Assembly: GCF_000196255.1 (NCBI RefSeq)
Contig: NC_006370.1
Span: 1,994,887 to 2,058,886 of the forward strand
Source of the DNA: Photobacterium profundum SS9
GTDB taxonomy: Bacteria; Pseudomonadota; Gammaproteobacteria; Enterobacterales; Vibrionaceae
Direction: 5' to 3'
DNA: 64,000 bases
This document shows positions 56,588 through 63,669 of this stretch, one piece after another. The notes under the pieces are model-generated. The model was not told the DNA's origin. It worked only from the letters and a program-made list of their open reading frames with translations, and did not search any database. Numbering within the stretch: the first letter of the stretch is position 1; each line of letters begins with the position of its first letter. The translations under genes were made by a program, and so were the position numbers.

Positions 56588-57344
56588 TGTTGCAATCACC
56601 TTGATCTATCTTTGCTGTAAAATCTACAATACTCATATCATTGAAACCGATAATTTGAAAAGATGAGCAAAGGCCACCAAGTGGATACACTATCAACTCT
56701 GACATATCGCTGGGAATACTATTAACAGATAACGATATGCGCTCTGGAATATCTACACCATCGTATAAAGTACTTATCCCATTCACGCTGGTATGCTCGA
56801 CAAACAAAAAATACTTACTGAAAACAACTAACGTGAGTAGAAAAAAAACAACGGAAACAAAATGGTTTTTAACAAAAAGAAGAGTCGTTGATTTTACGTT
56901 TATCTTTTCATGCTCTGTAAAGTGGGCTGTTTGTTCAATGTTCAATGGTAATACTGTTTCAGGTAAGGGGTCGATACCTTTTAAGTGAAATTTAGGTGCA
57001 TGTAATGGCACATCATTTTCTTGTAGACGTATTGAGTAACCTTTTTTAGGTTCGGTAACGATAATATTATCATCACCGATTATCGCAAATGCATTACGTA
57101 TATTTTTAATCGCAACAGTTAAAGAGCTATGCGTAACGACTTTCCCTGGCCAACAACACTTAAGTAAATGCTCTCTACAAATCGTAACACCATGATTAGA
57201 AGCTAATAATGCAACAATAAGCACTTCAGACTTTGATAATTTAATCAATTGTTGATCGGTTGTACGAGTAACAGTTTGAGTCAAAGTATCAATATAATAA
57301 TTACCGATTGTAGAATGTGAGGCCAAAGGTTGTTCATTGAACAT
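56580..57344 (-). CDS. ToxR/VtrA-like membrane-bound transcription factor
   Basis: 254 residues from ATG 57344 (MFNEQPLASH...), with GATGAG upstream; an in-frame TTG at 57392 lies inside a terminator hairpin and is unlikely. The winged helix-turn-helix (about 35-107) has the OmpR/ToxR pattern: LSKSEVLIVALLASN, VVTHSSLTVAIKNIRNAF and VTEPKKGYSI. A membrane segment (about 160-180, SVVFFLLTLVVFSKYF) is followed by a periplasmic domain of about 70 residues holding two cysteines (GGLCSSF, GDCNNE) that could form the redox bridge seen in ToxR. It should sense a periplasmic signal and act directly on promoters from the membrane. Upstream exported-protein genes and the nearby outer-membrane protein are candidate targets. 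Confidence 0.8.
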   Translation of the reverse strand: MFNEQPLASHSTIGNYYIDTLTQTVTRTTDQQLIKLSKSEVLIVALLASNHGVTICREHLLKCCWPGKVVTHSSLTVAIKNIRNAFAIIGDDNIIVTEPKKGYSIRLQENDVPLHAPKFHLKGIDPLPETVLPLNIEQTAHFTEHEKINVKSTTLLFVKNHFVSVVFFLLTLVVFSKYFLFVEHTSVNGISTLYDGVDIPERISLSVNSIPSDMSELIVYPLGGLCSSFQIIGFNDMSIVDFTAKIDQGDCNNE

Positions 57345-57368
57345 TGTTTTTAACTCATCGACAGGTAT

Positions 57369-57397
57369 AAAAAAACAGGTTTGAATGAACAAACCTG
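57369..57397 (-). terminator. Intrinsic terminator or attenuator upstream of the ToxR-like gene
   Basis: On the minus strand CAGGTTTG TTCATT CAAACCTG followed by seven T. It closes the upstream exported-protein gene yet lies only 25 nt before the ToxR-like start codon, so the regulator either relies on read-through or has a promoter overlapping the hairpin. Confidence 0.82.
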
Positions 57398-57445
57398 AAA
57401 GCAGCGATATTTTACCTTATTGGTATTAGAACAATCAATAAAGCG

Positions 57446-58132
57446 TTATAAGTTCATTTTGAACCCTAGGTGCATTACCTTTACAGTCGCTAAACCAGAT
57501 TTTACCGCTTCAAGGTTCATGGCCATCTCTTTTGCTGCTTTCTCATCTTTCGCTAATACTGCAATAGAATAAATAGGTCTTAACTTTTCACTGTTGGCAG
57601 AGTTCTTATCTTCTATTTTTTGAACATTCAGATAGGAAGATGTCACTTTACCACTGGTATTCCAGTCAACAACTTGCTGTAAATCTTTACCTAAAATTTG
57701 GTCAACAACATAGGGAGAATGTGCATCTGTCCACTCTAATTCAATTGCATAGTTTTCTTGAACCAGTTCTGTATTTAGCCACTTGTTCCCAAGATCTCTA
57801 GCATCGACAATTGTGACTAAGTCTTTTTTAGAAAAGGGAAGTTGGCTAATTATACTCTTTACCGACTCTTCATTATCAGCTTCAATAACGAAACGAATCA
57901 TAGGGAACTCTTTATCACCGACAACACTTTTACGAACAAATACATCGTGAATAATACCGGCATCTATTAGTTGAGAAAAAGCACTTTTTTGCGCAGTCAT
58001 CGTCTCAAATATCTGCTGAGAATCTTCTGTTTTCCACTCGGTACTCACACCGTAGGCTGCACTGTTGGCAGACATAGCGTTAACTAGTAATAAAGGGGCT
58101 GCAATTAATCTTATTATCGTTTTAGCTTTCAT
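57446..58132 (-). CDS. Exported protein of unknown function
   Basis: 228 residues from ATG 58132, preceded by AAGGATATACG; an in-frame extension to 58165 lacks a ribosome site. A signal peptide (MKAKTIIRLIAAPLLLVNA, cleavage likely near NSAAYG) sends it to the periplasm. The mature part has two similar-looking halves with alternating strands and helices (FVRKSVVGDKEFPMIRFVIE; SEKLRPIYSIAVLAKDEKAA), which suggests two ferredoxin-like alpha-beta modules. No family was named with confidence. It lies 45 bp after the small monooxygenase-like gene and before the ToxR-like gene, same strand. Confidence 0.65.
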   Translation of the reverse strand: MKAKTIIRLIAAPLLLVNAMSANSAAYGVSTEWKTEDSQQIFETMTAQKSAFSQLIDAGIIHDVFVRKSVVGDKEFPMIRFVIEADNEESVKSIISQLPFSKKDLVTIVDARDLGNKWLNTELVQENYAIELEWTDAHSPYVVDQILGKDLQQVVDWNTSGKVTSSYLNVQKIEDKNSANSEKLRPIYSIAVLAKDEKAAKEMAMNLEAVKSGLATVKVMHLGFKMNL

Positions 58133-58176
58133 CGTATATCCTTCTTTAACATTATGATTCAGCAATCGTGAGATGT

Positions 58177-58518
58177 TTAATTACGAATGACTTCATACAA
58201 GGCGGGATAATTTTTCACACCATCAAGTTCTAGTGCTGGAATTACTTTTTGCATGTTTGATATAGCACGTTGAAAATCTTCTGTAGATTCCCATTTAGCA
58301 ATATTGATCAAGAAGAAAGTACTATTAGGCTGTAATGATTTATGCAGTTGAGTTGAAATATACCCAGGTTGAGTCTGAAGAAAATCACGGGCCTTCTCCC
58401 AATGCTCAATGGTTGCCTTTTCATGCACCGTTGGTACTTCAAAAGGGTTAATTAAAGTAACATCTTGGGCAAAAACAGGTGAAGAGCAGAGTAGTGATAG
58501 GCATAGGTATCTACACAA
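58177..58518 (-). CDS. Exported monooxygenase-like (ABM-fold) protein, 5' end replaced by IS
   Basis: The core (TVHEKATIEHWEKARDFLQTQ, then PGYISTQLHKSL, NIAKWESTEDFQRAI) is an antibiotic-biosynthesis-monooxygenase type alpha-beta domain. The IS4-family element at 58502-59901 has cut the signal peptide. Its native start was the ATG at complement 59929: joining 59929-59910 and one duplication copy to 58493 and below gives MKIQLLSLSLLCSSPVFAQD, with GGAAG before the ATG. In the present state a TTG at 58518, inside the IS end, reads through as MCRYLCLSLLCSSPVFA, still a plausible signal peptide. So the gene is disrupted but may still be expressed from an IS-borne promoter. Confidence 0.8.
   Translation of the reverse strand: MCRYLCLSLLCSSPVFAQDVTLINPFEVPTVHEKATIEHWEKARDFLQTQPGYISTQLHKSLQPNSTFFLINIAKWESTEDFQRAISNMQKVIPALELDGVKNYPALYEVIRN
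58494..58501. repeat. Target site duplication, left copy (gtgatagg)
   Basis: Identical 8-mer at 59902-59909 on the far side of the IS4-family element. Confidence 0.85.
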
Positions 58519-59901
58519 AATGGTTACAAATTAACCAATCGGCCAAGAGAAGGGAACTGATCTAAGGATCAACGATCAAGAGAGTTAACTTTCATTTCAT
58601 TAGTATTGACGATGACTCTTTTTGAACAACATCAATTACCCTGTATCCTTGAATCAAGATTATCTAAGCGTTATCAGACCCTTATAATGGAACACATGAC
58701 AGTTAATTCTAGCAATGCACCAGGTGTAAAATCTCTTCGCCACCACACACAATCATGGGCATCGACACAAGCAACATGGCGTTTTTATCATAATGAGGAT
58801 GTGACTTTTCCTATGCTAAGTGGCCCGATGCTGGGTCTTGCTCGTTCTGGTGTGAAAGAAAGTCAAAGTCGATATGTATTAATGGCTCATGATTGGTGCC
58901 ATATCAATTTCGCTAAACATCATAGTAAGTTAGATAAAACTAAGATGTCACACGCTCTCGATGTTGGCTACGAACTGCAAGCGTCTTTATTGGTAGACGC
59001 AAATACCGGCGCACCCATTGCTCCAGCAGGTCTTAACTTACTGACAAGCAACGGTATTTATCAATGCCGAAGCCAAGAGTTACAACCCAAGCAAAGTCAC
59101 CTAGATTCACTCTTTGACAGCATTCATTGGCAAGAACAATTACATTTAGACAAGCCCCTGGTGCATGTTGTTGATAGAGAAGCAGATTCAGCGAAAGACT
59201 TAAGACGTTTAGGCTCAGTTCACTGGCTAACTCGAACTAAAAAAGGCTCAACGTTCCGTCACGAAGGTCAGTTTAAAACGGCTGAAATCATCAGTCGAAC
59301 AATCTCCTCAGACTTGAAAGGTGTTATTTCTCTTCGAGGTAAAGAGGGCTATTTGTTTGTTGGTGAAACGACTGTTGAGTTACACCGGAAATCAGAAAAG
59401 CTCGCGTCAGCGGCGCCCACCTGTCGCTTTGTTATGAGCCTGGTCACGGATGATGAAGGTAAAGAGCTAGCAAGATGGTATCTGCTGTCTAACGTGTTGG
59501 ATGTTGATGCAACAGAGATTGCAACGTGGTATTGCCATCGCTGGAATATTGAATCTTGGTTTAAGTTATTGAAGTCAGATGGTCATCAGTTAGAAAAATG
59601 GCAGCAAACTACTGCGGAGTCAATATTAAAGCGTCTGATCACAGCCAGTGTTGCAACGACGTTGATATTTAAGCTTTATTCGGACAGCTCGGATGAAGCT
59701 AATGAATTTAAAGGTTTTTTGGTTAAGCTGAGTGGTCGTTTAACTAAGCGAACAAAGCCTGTCACTCAGCCATCACTGCTTGCGGGACTATGGGTTTTCC
59801 TACAAATGTGTGAAGTACTAGATACCTACACCATAGATGAGATAAACACGATGAGGCAAATAGCCAGTTCGTTTTTTGCTCAATCTGTGTAGATACCTAT
59901 G
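58502..59901 (+). mobile_element. IS4-family insertion sequence, complete copy, 1400 bp
   Basis: Perfect terminal inverted repeats: CATAGGTATCTACACA on the left and TGTGTAGATACCTATG on the right, with an 8-bp duplication gtgatagg outside. The outer C is confirmed by the second copy at 63665, which begins with the same bases. Carries one transposase gene. Confidence 0.92.
58612..59892 (+). CDS. IS4-family transposase
   Basis: 426 residues from ATG 58612 (TTG at 58606 is possible). The first catalytic Asp is in LMAHDWCHINF, the second in VVDREADSAKD, and the catalytic Glu sits in the Y-x2-R-x3-E-x6-K signature of IS4 transposases (YCHRWNIESWFKLLK segment). The frame is complete, so the element is probably active; the second, near-identical copy 5 kb away supports recent movement. 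Confidence 0.93.
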   Translation: MTLFEQHQLPCILESRLSKRYQTLIMEHMTVNSSNAPGVKSLRHHTQSWASTQATWRFYHNEDVTFPMLSGPMLGLARSGVKESQSRYVLMAHDWCHINFAKHHSKLDKTKMSHALDVGYELQASLLVDANTGAPIAPAGLNLLTSNGIYQCRSQELQPKQSHLDSLFDSIHWQEQLHLDKPLVHVVDREADSAKDLRRLGSVHWLTRTKKGSTFRHEGQFKTAEIISRTISSDLKGVISLRGKEGYLFVGETTVELHRKSEKLASAAPTCRFVMSLVTDDEGKELARWYLLSNVLDVDATEIATWYCHRWNIESWFKLLKSDGHQLEKWQQTTAESILKRLITASVATTLIFKLYSDSSDEANEFKGFLVKLSGRLTKRTKPVTQPSLLAGLWVFLQMCEVLDTYTIDEINTMRQIASSFFAQSV

Positions 59902-59909
59902 GTGATAGG
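59902..59909. repeat. Target site duplication, right copy (gtgatagg)
   Basis: Matches 58494-58501. Confidence 0.85.
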
Positions 59910-60093
59910 CTTAATAATTGTATTTTCATTTATTTCTTCCTTATCGGCTCGTTTATTTAATTAGAGGATGAGCCAAGAAGAAATCTACCAGAGTCAGCGT
60001 TTATAAGAAGCCTTGAATCATTTAATTCATGTGAATTAAGAATAATAAAATGAGAAGGCAATACTAAGATCACCTTTTCAACAGTTTCTAATA

Positions 60094-60774
60094 TCAGAAC
60101 GTGTAACGCATACCCACTTGGTAGTTCATCTCACGTATGTTTTGTACTTGACCAAATGTATTCGCGCCTAATGCTCGGTGAGCAAAGTTTGCCTCTAGAC
60201 CTATATTTTTCGTTATACGAATAGTATTTGCTAATCGTAATTCATACATTTTTTCGTCATAATCGGCCATTCTGATTGCAGGTTCTATTTGCCAAGCATC
60301 TAGAACATTGATTTTTGCACCTAGTTCTACTGTTAGTGCATTGTCTTTTGCACCAATATAGCCATTCATGCTTGAGCTACTAATATCAGCTTGATGCACA
60401 AATTTATTGACGTCGAATTGAACATCAATTTCATCAACACCGACAAGACCATATAATGAAAAATTGTCGTTGAAAGAATGAAAATAGCCTAATCCAGCAG
60501 TAGTCTGTGTTATCGACAAGCTATCTTTAGATGTTGAGTCATGACGAGCTTCAGCAAAGAAATTATTATAAAAATTCCAACTGCCACGCAAGTAATACCC
60601 AGTCGTGTAGTCGTAACTTTTACCTAAGGCTGTAGGAATATATTCATCAAAAGATGATAGCTGGAACCCGCCAGATATAAAATCATAATCAGAATTCGCA
60701 CTAGTGTTGAAAGAGGTTGCTGCAAGAATAACAGCAAGTAGTGGTGTATAGTTTTTAACATTTAATGCAAGCAT
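60094..60774 (-). CDS. Outer-membrane beta-barrel protein
   Basis: 226 residues. Signal peptide with cleavage near SFNTSANSD, then alternating strands ending in the aromatic C-terminal signature of barrel proteins (YQVGMRYTF, with terminal Phe). Size fits an eight-stranded barrel of the OmpA/OmpX/opacity type. Probable strands include TGYYLRGSWNF, FFAEARHD and TAGLGYFHSF. Function (adhesion, stress barrier or transport) cannot be told. The gene lies upstream of the ToxR-like operon on the same strand, separated by the IS copy; ToxR-family proteins often control porins, so a regulatory link is possible. Confidence 0.78.
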   Translation of the reverse strand: MLALNVKNYTPLLAVILAATSFNTSANSDYDFISGGFQLSSFDEYIPTALGKSYDYTTGYYLRGSWNFYNNFFAEARHDSTSKDSLSITQTTAGLGYFHSFNDNFSLYGLVGVDEIDVQFDVNKFVHQADISSSSMNGYIGAKDNALTVELGAKINVLDAWQIEPAIRMADYDEKMYELRLANTIRITKNIGLEANFAHRALGANTFGQVQNIREMNYQVGMRYTF

Positions 60775-60945
60775 GGTTCAACTCCTAATTATTAGGCAGC
60801 GAACCATAAATTAAAGTGTTTATTTACGATACATCACGAAGCATTAATTCATATTAAAGAGTAACTAAAAATATTAAATCTATCTATAAACAATGACTTA
60901 CATCGTTACGTTTCATTTCATTAAAACAAAAGTAACAAGCAACAG

Positions 60946-60958
60946 GTGACGCCGTCAC
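60946..60958. promoter_or_regulatory. matS site, perfect consensus match
   Basis: gtgacgccgtcac fits GTGACRNYGTCAC at every position (R=g, N=c, Y=c). Intergenic between the outer-membrane barrel gene and the small Cys-rich gene. Such a site is the binding target of MatP. Confidence 0.85.
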
Positions 60959-61058
60959 TGCTTGTTATGAGGGTATAAGAATATAAATGGGGGTTAAATG
61001 TATACAGATTGTTGGTAAAAAAGGGCAATCATAAGTGTTAATTGCCCTTCATCTGTTC

Positions 61059-61274
61059 TTACTTATCTTCAGAAGTGTAACTTGAATATGAACAGTAATA
61101 GCAGCCATTAGATTGTGGATAGATTTCTTTCGCAGCATTCACTGCAGTACTGCATGCAGTATGGTAGCCAAGCGGATCACAGTTTTTTACACCAGGGCTG
61201 TGAGTACATGTTGCCGTATGAACTTCATGATCGCCATTATCTTGTGCTTTCTTATCAACATAAAACAAACTCAT
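61059..61274 (-). CDS. Small cysteine-rich hypothetical protein
   Basis: 71 residues from ATG 61274, immediately preceded by AGAGGTGATT; five upstream in-frame codons are less likely. Five cysteines and three histidines in a regular pattern (HEVHTATCTHS, NCDPLGYHTACSTAV, SNGCYYCSY) suggest metal binding or disulfide structure. No signal peptide. I recall similar small proteins with the GDHEVH and NGCYYC motifs in other bacteria but know no function. Confidence 0.65.
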   Translation of the reverse strand: MSLFYVDKKAQDNGDHEVHTATCTHSPGVKNCDPLGYHTACSTAVNAAKEIYPQSNGCYYCSYSSYTSEDK

Positions 61275-61438
61275 AATCACCTCTGACAATTAATGTTCAA
61301 TCGGATTCTTGAATAACCACACTACTCCTATACAATTATAGGTGATAGGTAAGAATACAAATAGTTAGATGAGCGTCACTAGTTGTTCTGTAGGGAAGTG
61401 ATTCAACTCACGTTAAAGATTCCCATCAAACCCTGAAG

Positions 61439-61451
61439 GTTACGGTGTCAC
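61439..61451. promoter_or_regulatory. matS-like site (one mismatch)
   Basis: gttacggtgtcac; third base differs from GTGACRNYGTCAC. About 480 bp from the perfect site. Confidence 0.5.
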
Positions 61452-61500
61452 TTTCTTGGGCGGTATTTAGTGCTTTAATTTGTTATATCGCAATCACTCA

Positions 61501-61737
61501 TCAATAATCTTTGGCAGCACAGTTATAGTCAGAATACAGTTTTATTAACGCTTTTTTCTGCTTTCGGTATTCCTTTTTCTTCTTTTTATTACCCATCGAA
61601 TATTTTTTATCTATATCTTTAATTTTTGTTACTAGCCCTGAGCACGGTAGGTTTTTGTACTGCTTAATATATTGATCTACAGTTTTAGCATTTAAAGGAA
61701 AACAAAATAATAACGCTGCGAGTAAAATCCATTTCAT
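61501..61737 (-). CDS. Small exported basic protein, unknown
   Basis: 78 residues. N-terminal signal peptide (MKWILLAALLFCFPLNAKT, cleavage after LNA), then a lysine-rich mature peptide of about 60 residues with two cysteines (LPCSG and YNCAA) that could bridge. AAAAGGTAAATT precedes the ATG. No family recognised. Confidence 0.6.
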   Translation of the reverse strand: MKWILLAALLFCFPLNAKTVDQYIKQYKNLPCSGLVTKIKDIDKKYSMGNKKKKKEYRKQKKALIKLYSDYNCAAKDY

Positions 61738-61879
61738 AATAATTTACCTTTTCTACGAATATAATTAGCGTATCAAGCATTAATGAATGAATAGACGGTG
61801 GCATAGAATAAATAGAGAGACAGCATGTATTTAAGCGTAGATAAATAGTCATTACATTTTAATTTGAATAGAAATCTCA

Positions 61880-61899
61880 TATACCCAAGTTACCTCAAA
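61880..61899. repeat. Dispersed palindromic repeat, half copy 9
   Basis: TATACCCAAGTTACCTCAAA without a matching right end; about 90 bp before the MerR-type gene. Confidence 0.55.
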
Positions 61900-61988
61900 A
61901 ATTTAAATTAGCTATTGACCTGTCTATAGCTTTACACTTTATCATAAGATCTATATTTGCGGCCATGCCCTAAAAAAGGAAATTAATA

Positions 61989-63158
61989 ATGTATCGAATA
62001 TCAGAGTTGGCTGAGCGGGTTGGGGTATCGCGAACAACACTGCTCTATTATGAAAAGCTAGGTTTAATCAAAGGTAAACGCTTGAGTAATGGCTATCGTA
62101 GCTATAGTGAACTTGACGTTCAGCGTCTTCTATTGATACAGCAGCTTCAGGGAGGAGGCCTAACGTTAAAAGAGTGCCAAGCGTGCATAGAGGCGAAAGT
62201 GGATCGCCAATTGCTTCTTGAGCGACTTGAACAACTTGATGTAGAGATAGCTCAAAAGCAGAAATCGCGGCAGCTTCTAGCGGCCTTACTCGGAGAAAGT
62301 CAGTTAACTGAATGGCACGAGTTACTTGACGAAATTGCTCCTGATGCTCATTTAGATTGGTTAATTAAACAAGGGTTCAGTGAAAAATGTGCACTCAGAT
62401 TAAAATGGTTATCAAAAGATATGAATCAACATACAAGCTACATGGCAGATTTTAATAAAGTTTTTGCACAACTAGACCGATGGGGACCAGGCTCTGAAGA
62501 AGATACGCTGCAAGCTCTGGCTAAAGTTCCGCATAAACCCCAAGAGATTCTGGAGGTTGGTTGTGGTCCGGGTATTGCCACTATGGTATTGACAAACCAT
62601 AGCTCAGCAAATATTACTGCCGTCGACAATGATGAACAGTCATTAACTCACTTAATGGCACTAGCAACAGAACAAGGCATAGCAGACAGAATCAGCACTG
62701 TGTGTGTCAGCATGATGGATATACCCTTCGAAGCGAAAACGTTTGATCTAATCTGGTCTGAAGGTAGCGCTTATATCATGGGGGTTGCCAACGCTCTGAA
62801 GCAATGGCGTCCACTATTGGTAAACGATGGCATATTAGTCTTGAGTGATTTAGTTTGGTCTACTAAAAATCCAAGTGAGGATACGTTCGATTTTTGGCGC
62901 AAAGAATACCCAGACATGGTTACAGCGCAACATCGTATTGAGCAAGCGGAAGCCGCAGGCTTTGAGGTGATAGATAGCTTCGCATTAAGCGAGCAAGCAT
63001 GGGCTAGCTATTATCAACCACTGCAAACTCGAATCAATGAATTAAAGAGTGGAATGAGAGATTCAAGAGCATTAACAGACCTAGAAAGAGAATACGATAT
63101 CTATCGCCGCCGGTTGGATGAGTTTGATTATCAGATGTTTATTTTAAAGAAAGCATAA
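61989..63158 (+). CDS. MerR-family regulator fused to a SAM-dependent methyltransferase
   Basis: 389 residues, ATG preceded by AAAAGGAAATTAATA. Residues 1-70 are a MerR winged helix (YRISELAERVGVSRTTLLYY, then LSNGYRSYSELDVQRL), followed by a dimerisation helix (about 75-105). Residues 150-389 are a class I methyltransferase with motif I ILEVGCGPGIATMV (187-200) and acidic VDND ending strand 2. The MerR part should bind promoter DNA as a dimer; the methyltransferase part may modify a ligand or act as the sensor. Such fusions exist in the family but substrates are largely unknown. A 64-bp gap separates it from the acetyltransferase gene, same strand. Confidence 0.85.
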   Translation: MYRISELAERVGVSRTTLLYYEKLGLIKGKRLSNGYRSYSELDVQRLLLIQQLQGGGLTLKECQACIEAKVDRQLLLERLEQLDVEIAQKQKSRQLLAALLGESQLTEWHELLDEIAPDAHLDWLIKQGFSEKCALRLKWLSKDMNQHTSYMADFNKVFAQLDRWGPGSEEDTLQALAKVPHKPQEILEVGCGPGIATMVLTNHSSANITAVDNDEQSLTHLMALATEQGIADRISTVCVSMMDIPFEAKTFDLIWSEGSAYIMGVANALKQWRPLLVNDGILVLSDLVWSTKNPSEDTFDFWRKEYPDMVTAQHRIEQAEAAGFEVIDSFALSEQAWASYYQPLQTRINELKSGMRDSRALTDLEREYDIYRRRLDEFDYQMFILKKA

Positions 63159-63222
63159 AACAAGCCTCGCTCATCGCTTCAACAACGACGTAAATTTTAA
63201 GTATATAAGTTAAAGGGTAAAA

Positions 63223-63669
63223 ATGAAATATTCGCTATACCAACCAAACCAAATAGAAGAACTTAAACATGTTTTTTACAAGACCTTTTCCGACTCAGAA
63301 GGTGTAGCAGAGGGAACATCGATCGGCGACTTGGCCTACGATCTAATGACTACGACAAACGAGAATGATCTTCAGGTTTTTGTTGCCACTGAAAATGCAA
63401 AGGTTCTAGGTTGCATTATATTTACCAGAATGACGTTCGAGAACAGTGTTAATGCCTTCTTGATGGCACCTGTTGCGATTAATACTGCTTATCAGGGTAA
63501 AGGCATTGGCCAAGCACTAATAACATTTGGCCTACAAACCTTGCAAGATCAAGGTGTCGCTTTAGTATTCACCTATGGAGATCCAAACTTTTACTCAAAA
63601 GTTGGCTTTGCCCAGATCAGCGAGCAGCAAGTAAAAGCACCACTGAACTTAACTTACCCAGAAGCATAG
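63223..63669 (+). pseudogene. GNAT-family N-acetyltransferase, 3' end truncated by IS
   Basis: 148 codons remain. The acetyl-CoA-binding motif A is visible as VAINTAYQGKGIGQALI (about 87-103; Q-G-K-G-I-G), and the protein ends YGDPNFYSKVGF...LNLTYPEA. The stop codon TAG comes from the left end of the IS4-family copy (CATAGG), which begins at 63665. Relatives I remember continue for about 25-30 residues after TYPE, so the C-terminal strand is probably lost. Substrate unknown; enzyme activity is uncertain after truncation. Probably co-transcribed with the MerR-methyltransferase gene. Confidence 0.8.
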
